Origin: Thermodesulfobacteriota bacterium | Lineage (GTDB): Bacteria > Desulfobacterota_D > UBA1144 > Nemesobacterales > UBA2774 | NCBI GenBank assembly: GCA_040754335.1 | Contig: JBFMCV010000001.1 | Location: forward strand, 62,001 to 126,000 | Reading direction: 5' to 3' | Length of the DNA: 64,000 nt | Shown: piece by piece, positions 7,873 to 14,864 of the stretch | Layout of the letters: every line of letters starts with the position of its first letter | Numbering within the stretch: position 1 is the first letter of the stretch | Program-made: the position numbers and the translations under genes | Notes under the pieces: model-generated | The model's database searches: none | Told to the model about the DNA's origin: nothing | What the model saw: the letters and a program-made list of their open reading frames with translations, nothing else

Positions 7873-8709
7873 TTACTGGAAGGCTCTTATACTACCGATC
7901 TTATACTTCTGGTTTTCGGTGATCTGATCGAATTCCACCCGGCTGTTTACGTCTGGTATCTCGGGCTTGAAAGCGAAGTTCGTGATCGGCTTTCCGAAGA
8001 CCCAGTCTTTTATCAGTGCGATGAACTGGGGCGATTCCGCCATGTTCTTATACGTTATCACCAGCTTTCGTGGTACAGGGCGCTTGCCGTCTTCGATCCA
8101 GATCTGCCAGTCGATGTCCTTCTCCACGAACACCAGGTGGTGGCAGTTGGCGCCCATGACCTTGCTCATACCGAAATAGGCGCCTGAAATCACGTCGGCC
8201 GTCATGACCTTATATGTGTCTATGAACAGGAACTCGCTCAGGGCGGGCGTAAACTGATACTGCTCTTTCAGCTTGTTAAGGGCCTGGTCCACGGTTCCTG
8301 GAAGCGTCGCGAGCGAGAAATCGTTGAGCGGCACTTCGAGAAGAGTCGCCTGTCCCGCGTCGTACCAGAGTTTATATCCGCCCAGGTCGGTGACATAGCC
8401 CACGTAAAATTTGTCCGGCTTTTTCAAGTATACGGTTTCTTCGGCGTTATACATGATCTTCTGTTTGGATTCGAGCACGTCATCGAACATCATTTCAGCC
8501 TTATAGGTGTACTCGTATTGACTGCCCATGTAGTAGCTCATGTCCTGGAGGATGCCGGCCGCCTTGGGGTCAATGTTCGGATTAACGTCCTGTGCCAAAG
8601 CGTTTTTGCTCGGGGAAAATGAGCAGTAACCCGCTGACATCACCGTAATCAAAATCGAGAGAAAGACTATACTTGGTTTTTTTAGTAAAGATTGTGCGTT
8701 ATTGATCAT
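7873..8709 (-). CDS. Exported DUF2092-family protein
   Basis: 278 residues. The N-terminal hydrophobic segment (about 13-36, ending NALAQ) is a signal peptide. The rest, with YYMGSQYEYTYKAEMMFDDVL, YLKKPDKFYVGY and a late ANCHHLVFVEKDIDWQIWIEDG, matches the DUF2092 family of periplasmic proteins with a LolA/LppX-like fold, thought to handle lipids or lipoproteins; the actual function is unknown. The ATG at 8709 has GGAGG 7 nt upstream; the frame extends to 8994 but that extension is low-complexity non-coding sequence. It is convergent with the cold-shock gene and uses the shared terminator. Confidence 0.82.
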   Translation of the reverse strand: MINNAQSLLKKPSIVFLSILITVMSAGYCSFSPSKNALAQDVNPNIDPKAAGILQDMSYYMGSQYEYTYKAEMMFDDVLESKQKIMYNAEETVYLKKPDKFYVGYVTDLGGYKLWYDAGQATLLEVPLNDFSLATLPGTVDQALNKLKEQYQFTPALSEFLFIDTYKVMTADVISGAYFGMSKVMGANCHHLVFVEKDIDWQIWIEDGKRPVPRKLVITYKNMAESPQFIALIKDWVFGKPITNFAFKPEIPDVNSRVEFDQITENQKYKIGSIRAFQ

Positions 8710-9053
8710 AACTACCCCTCCTTTTTCTTTATAGTAGGCGCGTATTTTATCTTTGTAAAGCCTCCGGACATCGAATCGGAGTTTATACAGTATCACAATT
8801 GGTTCACTTTTTTCAATATGCCGGCGTCCGGTCGGGATGCGATCCGCCCAGCTCTCCGAATTGCGGGTAGTCGTCCATTCGGACCCGTTTAACTTTTTCT
8901 TCATCCTGTCCGGTCTGAATTCATGGGGGTTGACACGGAATGGAAAGAGACCAATAATTCGACAAATATTTAACAATGCGGATGCCCGCCGCATAAGGCA
9001 CGGAAGACATCGGATTGATTCCGATATTTCAATGACATGAGGAGATGCAGGTT
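8710..9053. other. Divergent intergenic region
   Basis: 344 bp between the starts of the DUF2092 gene (minus) and the cysteine-rich surface-protein gene (plus). I see no gene here; it holds the plus-strand promoter at 8930-8958. No clear minus-strand promoter or repeat was found. Confidence 0.6.
8930..8958 (+). promoter_or_regulatory. Sigma70-like promoter of the cysteine-rich protein gene
   Basis: TTGACA (8930-8935), a 17-bp spacer and AATAAT (8953-8958). The start codon at 9054 is about 90 nt downstream of the expected start site. Confidence 0.5.
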
Positions 9054-10274
9054 ATGAACTATTTACGCATTTTAGCGGTTGTTATTTTCACCGTGCAGTT
9101 TTTCATTGTCCCTCGCTCCTACGCCGGATTCATGTTCGTGCCGAACGACCTGATGACCACACCGTTCGGCCCCGCCTATGCGGACATACTGCTCGAGCCC
9201 ACAAATTTCCTCCCGTGCGAAGGCGGTCCGTTTGCGCTCTGTTATTACTCGGGACCCGAGCCGGAATCCTGCGAGCTCATCGGCGACGGCACTTTCGCAA
9301 ATTGCAAATGCTTCGAGATCGCATACGGAAAATATTTCGTCGATATTAACGCGATACTCGATCTCGACGAGTACCTCGAAACCGTGGACGCGTGCGGAGC
9401 CGACGGGAGCGGGTGCCAGGCTACCAACTCGGCCCCTGTCTGTGAGTCCATCAACAACGGAAGCTTCATTCCGGAATCCGACGTCGTTTCGGTTTTCAGC
9501 TTCGACTGCGTCCCCGAAGAGGGTATCGGGGACACCGACTGCCCGCAGTCCCCGTATGCCGGATGCATGACCGCCCCTTGTTTCAGAACGGGGGAAGCGG
9601 GCATAGTCGAATGCACGTGCCCGACGTACGACGGCCCTTATCAGGTCGGGCTCAACGACCAAGCCTGCACACTGGGGGACGAGCTCGTATGGTCTGCGGC
9701 GTACAACCCCAACCTGACCGGCACTACGCCTGTCCCCCCGCCGGGAGGCTGCATTCCGGATGTGCCTGAATCGCTCGGGGGATGCCCTCTGATAACCCCC
9801 GATATTCCGCCGCCCCCGCCTGGCGTCGACTGCGGCGAGGTGTGCGAAGAATATAACGGGTGTCAGACGTCTGACGGCGTTCAATCGGGATATACATGCG
9901 ACGCGACATTATGCACATCGAGCTGCGACGACAGAAATCTCCTCGGCGAGGCGTGCTCCGGGCTCGAGGGGTGCGATATATCCGAGATAGCGAAGCTCGA
10001 ATCCGAGGTCGGGTGCAGCTGCTGCGCGAGCCAGATATGCGGGTGCGAAGCGAACAACAAGACCGAGAACGCGGTATTCGGCCTTAATCAGATACAGAGG
10101 GACAGGGATATTACGCCCCAGTGCGACATCAACGGTACGCTATGCGGTGAGCGCCGGGGCAGCGGCTCAAGCTGCGCCCTCGCAGCTCCCGGGGAGGGCG
10201 GAGACTTCCCCTTGCTTCTCATTCTTCCCGGGTTGATTCTTGCGATAAGGCTGCGGAGAAAGCTGGGATATTGA
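9054..10274 (+). CDS. Cysteine-rich exported protein with a C-terminal membrane anchor/sorting signal
   Basis: 406 residues with an N-terminal signal peptide (about 1-24, ending SYAG) and 33 cysteines spread through the body, many in CxC, CC or CxxC settings (GCSCCASQICGC). A proline-rich stretch (PDIPPPPPGVDC) separates two Cys-rich halves. The C-terminus reads SSCALAAPGEGG, then a hydrophobic helix (FPLLLILPGLILAI), then RLRRKLGY: a Cys motif plus transmembrane helix plus basic tail, the layout of MYXO-CTERM/GlyGly-CTERM sorting tags. The protein is thus probably processed and anchored at the surface. The ATG at 9054 has GGAG 9 nt upstream; the ATG at 9045 abuts the same site and is unlikely. 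No known domain is recognised. Confidence 0.85.
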   Translation: MNYLRILAVVIFTVQFFIVPRSYAGFMFVPNDLMTTPFGPAYADILLEPTNFLPCEGGPFALCYYSGPEPESCELIGDGTFANCKCFEIAYGKYFVDINAILDLDEYLETVDACGADGSGCQATNSAPVCESINNGSFIPESDVVSVFSFDCVPEEGIGDTDCPQSPYAGCMTAPCFRTGEAGIVECTCPTYDGPYQVGLNDQACTLGDELVWSAAYNPNLTGTTPVPPPGGCIPDVPESLGGCPLITPDIPPPPPGVDCGEVCEEYNGCQTSDGVQSGYTCDATLCTSSCDDRNLLGEACSGLEGCDISEIAKLESEVGCSCCASQICGCEANNKTENAVFGLNQIQRDRDITPQCDINGTLCGERRGSGSSCALAAPGEGGDFPLLLILPGLILAIRLRRKLGY

Positions 10275-10307
10275 TTTGCGCCGCTCTGGGATGATATACT
10301 CGCTTGT

Positions 10308-10514
10308 ATGATGAGAGCGTTAAATATTACAGTTTGGCTGTCCGTTCTGATAATCGCCACATTTTTCTATATGACTGCGAAGCCCGTGAAATGCGACGAC
10401 TGCAATCAGGGCAAGAGGTGCAACACTTCGTTCGACTGCGGGGAGATCGAGGTCTGTTACTGCCAGTCCAACCCCGAGGAAGAAGGCGGCGAAGGGGTCT
10501 GTTATTTTGAATAA
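10308..10514 (+). CDS. Small exported cysteine-rich protein
   Basis: 68 residues: a hydrophobic leader (ITVWLSVLIIATFFYMTA) followed by a short acidic mature part with seven cysteines (KCDDCNQGKRC, DCGEIEVCYC, GVCYFE). It resembles a disulphide-knotted mini-protein, exported or membrane-tethered. It starts 33 nt after the large cysteine-rich protein on the same strand and could be its partner. No good ribosome site is visible, and the start could be 10308 or 10311. An overlapping frame at 10304-10510 lacks a leader and is considered a shadow. Confidence 0.6.
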   Translation: MMRALNITVWLSVLIIATFFYMTAKPVKCDDCNQGKRCNTSFDCGEIEVCYCQSNPEEEGGEGVCYFE

Positions 10515-10522
10515 CCTCGGTC

Positions 10523-10552
10523 AGGCGACGGTGATCTAATAGACTGTCGCCT
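10523..10552. terminator. Weak stem-loop between convergent genes
   Basis: AGGCGAC (10523-10529) pairs with GTCGCCT (10546-10552) around a 16-nt loop, followed by CTCTCCTAT. It lies between the small Cys-rich gene and the convergent SYLF gene. The T-run is poor, so this is a tentative terminator. Confidence 0.35.
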
Positions 10553-10574
10553 CTCTCCTATCAGGTTCGTCCTC

Positions 10575-11276
10575 TCACTCGCACCCCTTTCTCCACTCCT
10601 CTATTGCGCTGTTAAATCCCCTCAGCGCGGGCGGGACGTCGATGCTGAACAGCATTATGTCCACCGGGTCTATGTCCTGCTGATACGCGTTGAAAGTATC
10701 CCCGCTTGCGTAAACGAGGGTGCTGCCGGACGCGTCGAAACTCTCAATTGCACCGCCTGCAGGCTTTGAGTATGCGACGAAGGACTTTAGGTTCTTGGTA
10801 TCCTGCTCGGGACCGACTTTTCCTCCGCTCGAATTTGCGGGCGTAAGCTGAAGCTGATCGCCTAAGATCGCTTTTGCGCCTTTCCTGTCCATGACGAGAA
10901 TAATCAGCCCACCGCCGTTCTCGTCGAACGATTCGATGTTCGCGGCCTGGAAAAATATCGGAGGCGCCAGCTTTCCGGAATCCGAATACCGGCACCCGAG
11001 GAGGCCTGTGCCTGCAAATTCGTTCCTGCCGGGAACTGCCTGGATCGACGGCACGACTAGATAACACTCGGCTCCGCATATGAGATCCCGTGGTATGGAA
11101 ATTTTCGGATCTCTCTTCGAATCCGCCGAGATTCCGTTTATAAGGCTGGATGAATTATCGGATATGGTTTGAAGAGGAGTTTTGACATTGAAACCCTCTG
11201 TCTGCGCATGCGCTGAAAATCCCGTAAATAAGGCGAATAAAACGACTGATACAATCTGCATCTTAAGTTTCATCAT
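10575..11276 (-). CDS. Exported SYLF-domain (Ysc84-like) protein
   Basis: 233 residues with a signal peptide (ending SAHAQT, about residue 25). The rest follows the SYLF pattern: DLICGAECYLVVPSI, a glycine-rich GTGLLGCRYSDSGKLAPPIFF, GGGLIILVMDRKGAKAIL, then KSFVAYSKPAGGAIESFDASGSTL and late Tyr/Ala segments. SYLF proteins bind phosphoinositides or membranes in eukaryotes; the bacterial exported forms are uncharacterised and probably contact lipids. Two cysteines (LICGAEC) may form a disulphide after export. GGAG lies 9 nt before the ATG at 11276. It is a single gene. Confidence 0.85.
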   Translation of the reverse strand: MMKLKMQIVSVVLFALFTGFSAHAQTEGFNVKTPLQTISDNSSSLINGISADSKRDPKISIPRDLICGAECYLVVPSIQAVPGRNEFAGTGLLGCRYSDSGKLAPPIFFQAANIESFDENGGGLIILVMDRKGAKAILGDQLQLTPANSSGGKVGPEQDTKNLKSFVAYSKPAGGAIESFDASGSTLVYASGDTFNAYQQDIDPVDIMLFSIDVPPALRGFNSAIEEWRKGCE

Positions 11277-11371
11277 ATTTATAGTCTCCGGGAGTAGAGG
11301 TCGTTAGAATTCGAGCGACACTTTAAACTATTCTCTGAGTATTAAGAAAGCGTTAAGATAACGTTAAAATA

Positions 11372-11899
11372 CTATTTGCTCTTCTTATAATCTTGCAGCG
11401 ACGGCAGCCAGGGTATATCGGTGATTCCGGGATCGATCCCGAGCTGCTTGATTAGTGTAGTCAGTTGGCCGCGGTGGTGGGTCTGGTGATTGAACATGTG
11501 AGTGGCTAGTATCCATTTCGGCATTGTCCTTGCTATGCCGTCCACATTGCTTATATATTCGTAGTCACTATCCAGGTGTTCAGGGGTTAGTGTCTCAGCC
11601 CACTCTATTATTTCGACGTCTATTTTTTCCTGAGCGGCTCTGATCTCATTAAAATCCTCGAAAATATCTGCACCGAGTCTCCTCGGCGTGAATTTGTTGT
11701 CGCGGAGCCTTTCGAGCCAGGCTATATCGCCGTAATAAATGTGGTTGAGAGTGCCATGGATCGATTTGAAAAACGCCCCCATGTCCTTCTTCCGTTCGGC
11801 ATCCGATAACCGGCTGCAGACGTCATACAGCTTGCCGTCCATCCACCTGTTATATTGGGCCATCAGCTCGAAGTAATTATTGGGGGACAAGACGGGCAC
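11372..11899 (-). CDS. DinB-like four-helix metalloprotein
   Basis: 175 residues of the DinB/DUF664 superfamily: a four-helix bundle with a likely three-His metal site supplied by KSIHGTLNHIYYGD (about 45-58) and HMFNHQTHHRGQ (about 134-145). Members include thiol S-transferases and enzymes of small-thiol metabolism; this one has no assignable substrate. The GTG at 11899 is the longest start, with GGAG only 2 nt away, so an internal start (ATG at 11863 would remove 12 residues) is possible. It lies 16 nt after the small upstream gene and is probably translated from the same message. Confidence 0.88.
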   Translation of the reverse strand: MPVLSPNNYFELMAQYNRWMDGKLYDVCSRLSDAERKKDMGAFFKSIHGTLNHIYYGDIAWLERLRDNKFTPRRLGADIFEDFNEIRAAQEKIDVEIIEWAETLTPEHLDSDYEYISNVDGIARTMPKWILATHMFNHQTHHRGQLTTLIKQLGIDPGITDIPWLPSLQDYKKSK

Positions 11900-11915
11900 G
11901 TCTCCTTTGTTTCCC

Positions 11916-12263
11916 TTACAGCAAATGATAAATGAGCATGAAGACGTAGCGGAGGTTTTTCACTTTGTCCCGCACCTCGTGAGTGTCGCTCATGGTCCTC
12001 ACCTGGAGCTCGAGGAAGCTGTTGTAGTGTGTTGCGACCGTCCGGAACTCGTCGAAGTTGATCCTGATCGGGTCGTAGATCATTATCGGACGGACGTTCA
12101 GAGTAGCGCTTTCGACGACTATATCGTCCCCCTCCACGTGCGCGCGGAACCAGCGTTCGGAATCGGGCAGGGGCAGCTCGATCCCTTCCCCCACCTTCGA
12201 TTTGAGAAGCTCCCATTCTTCCCTTTTGGATTCGCCGAATGCGATCTTTCTGTCGTATAGCAC
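11916..12263 (-). CDS. Hypothetical cytosolic protein
   Basis: 115 residues, not recognised. There is no signal peptide or membrane segment. The sequence alternates charged helices and beta-like stretches (SERWFRAHVEGDDIVVESATLNVRPIMIYDPIRINFDEF) and ends in an amphipathic helix (VRDKVKNLRYVFMLIYHLL). It starts with GTG, with GGAGG 9 nt upstream, which strongly supports it as real. It is the first gene of a two-gene unit with the DinB-like protein. Confidence 0.75.
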   Translation of the reverse strand: MLYDRKIAFGESKREEWELLKSKVGEGIELPLPDSERWFRAHVEGDDIVVESATLNVRPIMIYDPIRINFDEFRTVATHYNSFLELQVRTMSDTHEVRDKVKNLRYVFMLIYHLL

Positions 12264-12387
12264 TGTCCCGTACCTCCTGTGTGAATGCCTGGGCGTAGAG
12301 AGAATTTAACCGTTTTTTCAGGAATTGCTAACTAGCATCCTTTCGTTCCGGTTTAACAGAAGTGCACGCGGGTTCCGGGGCTGCCGG

Positions 12388-12867
12388 TTATTCGTCATCT
12401 ATTATCGGCGTGTTTTCGTTTACGACGGGGTCGGGCTCGTTTACGACTGCTTCGTCGGGCTCTTCGACGACGGGTTCCGGTTCGTCTTCGACCGCTCCGG
12501 CTCCTCCTGCGGCGGGCTCGTTTACGACGTCCACGTCCTCGTTGATTACCGGCTCGTTAATGACTTCGGGCTCGTCATCTATTATATACGGCTCCGGCTG
12601 GTCGATAGGGGGGTCGGGCTCCGTGATTACACTGTCCCCTGAGAGAGCGGGGTCATCTATGTCCTCCGGCCCGGGAGCCTGAGGCACATCCGGCATCGGA
12701 GGCACCATGTCGTCGTCATCGTATTGTACGAGGGGCGTCTCTTCTCCCGAGTAAAGAGCAGACGCTTTGGCGGCGTCTGCATAAGAGACTGCCGGGCCGA
12801 GACCTATGACGGCAAATAGCAATAATACATTGCCCGCCGAAGAAGCGAAGAATCTATAGTTTTTCAT
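12388..12867 (-). CDS. Exported acidic low-complexity protein
   Basis: 159 residues with a signal peptide (ending VSYADA, about 32) and a mature part that is almost entirely acidic and proline-rich, built on irregular repeats of V-I/V-N/E-E-P (INEPVINEDVDVVNEP, EPEPVVEEPDEAVVNEP). Just after the leader it has TPLVQYDDDDMVPP, echoing NPLIEFDETYVAP in the next upstream gene, so the two are probably related. GGAG lies 7 nt before the ATG. Function is unknown; intrinsically disordered surface or periplasmic protein is the most that can be said. Confidence 0.78.
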   Translation of the reverse strand: MKNYRFFASSAGNVLLLFAVIGLGPAVSYADAAKASALYSGEETPLVQYDDDDMVPPMPDVPQAPGPEDIDDPALSGDSVITEPDPPIDQPEPYIIDDEPEVINEPVINEDVDVVNEPAAGGAGAVEDEPEPVVEEPDEAVVNEPDPVVNENTPIIDDE

Positions 12868-12979
12868 GCATTCTCTCCTGTATTGCTATTCAGTTGTTAT
12901 ATTTACCTTTTGCGGTATTGTCAATAGGGCGCTCCCGGCAGTGCTTTAGGTTCTCCCTCCAAATAAGTACCCGACCCTC

Positions 12980-13609
12980 CTAGCGTACAAGTGGCGCGGG
13001 CCGTTTGACGAGCGGTGCGGGCTGCCGTACGAGGGGAGCAGGCTGTTTAACGAGCGGTGCGGATTGACGCACGAGAGGCGCAGGGTGATTGACGAGGGGG
13101 GCGGATTGCCGTACAAGGGGTGCCGGACGGTTGACGAGGGGGGCGGATTGACGCACGAGAGGCGCAGGGCGATTGACGAGGGGGTATGGCTGCTCGACAA
13201 GGGGAGCCGGGTGTTCGACGAGGGGATCCGGCATGTCGACAAGCGGCGGAGGCTGGTCTACGAGCGGGTCCGTTTGCTCCACAAGAGGCTCTTCGTATTC
13301 CGGCAGGACCCATTCCTCTTCCGAATAATACTCCGGCATATCTCCATCCGGGTAAAGCTCGGCTTCATCTCCATTCGGCTCCGTCTCATTATTATAAGGC
13401 TCGGCTTCGCCGATGGGCAGGTCGGTTTCAGGCGCGACGTAGGTTTCGTCAAACTCAATAAGCGGATTTTCTGAGTTCGCGGGAAATTCGGCTCCCGAGG
13501 CGGGAATGCCTTTGACTGATGTAGCGATCATGAAAATTAAAATTGCGGGAAATATTGAGCGAATGAAAGATAAAGTTGCAGGTGCCGAATAATTGCTGAT
13601 TGCTTTCAT
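12980..13609 (-). CDS. Exported protein with 14-15 PLV heptapeptide repeats
   Basis: 209 residues. After an N-terminal hydrophobic signal (about 15-40) comes an acidic region (41-107), then residues 108-209 are a tandem array of seven-residue units beginning P-L-V: PLVEQTD, PLVDQPP, PLVDMPD, PLVEHPA, PLVEQPY, then PLVNRPA/PLVRQSA alternations, ending PLVKRPAPLVR. The early units carry Glu/Asp and the later ones Asn/Arg/Lys, so charge runs from negative to positive along the protein. No ribosome site is obvious at the ATG (13609). It shares a post-leader motif with the 12388-12867 gene. Function unknown; a fibrous or wall-spanning role is inference. Confidence 0.78.
   Translation of the reverse strand: MKAISNYSAPATLSFIRSIFPAILIFMIATSVKGIPASGAEFPANSENPLIEFDETYVAPETDLPIGEAEPYNNETEPNGDEAELYPDGDMPEYYSEEEWVLPEYEEPLVEQTDPLVDQPPPLVDMPDPLVEHPAPLVEQPYPLVNRPAPLVRQSAPLVNRPAPLVRQSAPLVNHPAPLVRQSAPLVKQPAPLVRQPAPLVKRPAPLVR
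12983..13288 (-). repeat. 21-bp tandem repeat array encoding PLV heptads
   Basis: Fourteen 21-bp units plus a short final one encode the heptapeptide array. Units toward the 3' end of the gene (lower coordinates) are most alike at DNA level, suggesting recent expansion there by slippage or unequal crossing-over. Confidence 0.85.
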
Positions 13610-13652
13610 AGTGGAGCCGTGGAATGCCCGGGCTTATCGCCGTATCTATTTC

Positions 13653-14081
13653 TCAGTCTTTGACAGGTGTCGCAGACAACACTTCTATATCGCTTAGCTT
13701 GTAGTTCTGGTTGCCAGCGCCCATCGTCAACCCGCCCTTCAAATAGGTCTGTTTGCTCTTGGGGGGAAGTGTAAGGGGAAGCATTCCTGTCGACGTGGCT
13801 ATGATGCCTGCCGCGGGCTGTGAATATGAGGTATATATAAGATTGACCCTAATATCCTTGTACGTCACGTCAGAGGTGTTCTCGATCGTAACGGAGCTCA
13901 GTATAGCCACTCTCGCTGCCGTGTAGAACGACCAGTCCGTTATCTTGATGTACCACTCAGGGTGCAAGACCTGGTTACTGTCGTAACTGAATTTGTCCGA
14001 ATCGGTAGGGTTCTGGGCAAAAGAAGCGGTGCCGGATAAAACGATAATTATGGCTATTATCAGAGTCAACGTATTTTTCAT
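13653..14081 (-). CDS. Small exported protein of unknown function
   Basis: 142 residues with a signal peptide (ending ASFAQ, about 23) and a single beta-rich domain: WYIKITDWSFYTAARVAILSSVTIENTSDVTYKDIRVNLIYTS, then TGMLPLTLPPKSKQTYLKGGL. The alternating pattern resembles small periplasmic immunoglobulin-like or FxLYD-type domains, but I cannot name a family. The ATG at 14081 is preferred over the TTG at 14099; neither has a ribosome site. It is divergent from the SCO1-like gene across 107 bp. Confidence 0.75.
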   Translation of the reverse strand: MKNTLTLIIAIIIVLSGTASFAQNPTDSDKFSYDSNQVLHPEWYIKITDWSFYTAARVAILSSVTIENTSDVTYKDIRVNLIYTSYSQPAAGIIATSTGMLPLTLPPKSKQTYLKGGLTMGAGNQNYKLSDIEVLSATPVKD

Positions 14082-14188
14082 TGTAAATAGTTTAACCAAT
14101 TATACGTATATACCACAATAATAGATTTCAGGTATGAAATCCCTCCATTGTTTACGGTCTCGGGTTATAATGTACGGAATTATTCGCT

Positions 14189-14815
14189 ATGATAAGGAAT
14201 CTCCTCTTACTCCTGATATTTGCAGCCGCAGTAGCCGGGTGGGCTTTTCTGGCGTATCTGTTTTTTAATTATGACTTTTCCGAGAAATACTTCGGCAAGG
14301 CATACAGCCGGCAGGCTCCTGAGTTCAATCTCATAGACCAGGACGGACGCCCCATATCCCTCAAAAGGTTCCGGGATAAGGTGGTCCTCATAGAATGGGG
14401 ATATACGAACTGCCCCGACGTGTGCCCCGTAACCCTTTCCAAGCTGAATAAAGTAATGGAGTACCTGGGCGATGAAGCGCAGCACGTCCAGGTGCTCTTC
14501 GTTACGGTAGACCCCGGGAGGGATACCGCAGACAGGCTGAAGACATACGTGCCATATTTCAACAAGGCATTTATAGGAGTTACCGGGCCGCCTGAGAAAA
14601 TTGAAAAGGCCGCGAGGGACTACGGCGTCACTGTCGTCAAACACGAGGAGGTGTACGGGAGGAGCGAAAAGGACCATTGGGACAGGTATCTCATGACGCA
14701 CACGAACACTGTTTTCCTCGTCGACAGGGAAGGTATGCTACTTCTGACTTATCCTCACTACCTCCTAGAGCCTGAAAAGATCGCAGGCGATATAAAAAAG
14801 CTATTGCGGGAGTGA
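14189..14815 (+). CDS. SCO1/SenC-type copper chaperone
   Basis: 208 residues, anchored by one N-terminal transmembrane helix (about 4-27), with a thioredoxin-fold domain outside. The copper ligands are all present: Cys75 and Cys79 in NCPDVCP, and His171 in LMTHTNTVFLVD. The protein delivers copper to, or reduces, the CuA site of cytochrome oxidase, or serves other copper enzymes. A multicopper oxidase lipoprotein follows 49 nt downstream, so here it may supply copper to that enzyme (inference). The ribosome site is weak. Confidence 0.93.
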   Translation: MIRNLLLLLIFAAAVAGWAFLAYLFFNYDFSEKYFGKAYSRQAPEFNLIDQDGRPISLKRFRDKVVLIEWGYTNCPDVCPVTLSKLNKVMEYLGDEAQHVQVLFVTVDPGRDTADRLKTYVPYFNKAFIGVTGPPEKIEKAARDYGVTVVKHEEVYGRSEKDHWDRYLMTHTNTVFLVDREGMLLLTYPHYLLEPEKIAGDIKKLLRE

Positions 14816-14864
14816 TGAAATGTCCCTAAAATGTTGATAACCAGGCAGTTAGAAAGGAGGACTG

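Noticed and set aside
10304-10510. Alternative frame over the small cysteine-rich gene
   Set aside because: No signal peptide and Arg-rich C-terminus; the 10308 frame has a leader and ordered cysteines.
12980-13290. Considered a CRISPR array because of regular repeats
   Set aside because: The 21-bp units are contiguous without spacers and translate in frame to PLV heptads.
14099-14171. Two TATAAT hexamers in the divergent region before the SCO1-like gene
   Set aside because: Neither has a -35-like sequence at a suitable distance, and the region is A/T-rich, so chance matches are likely.
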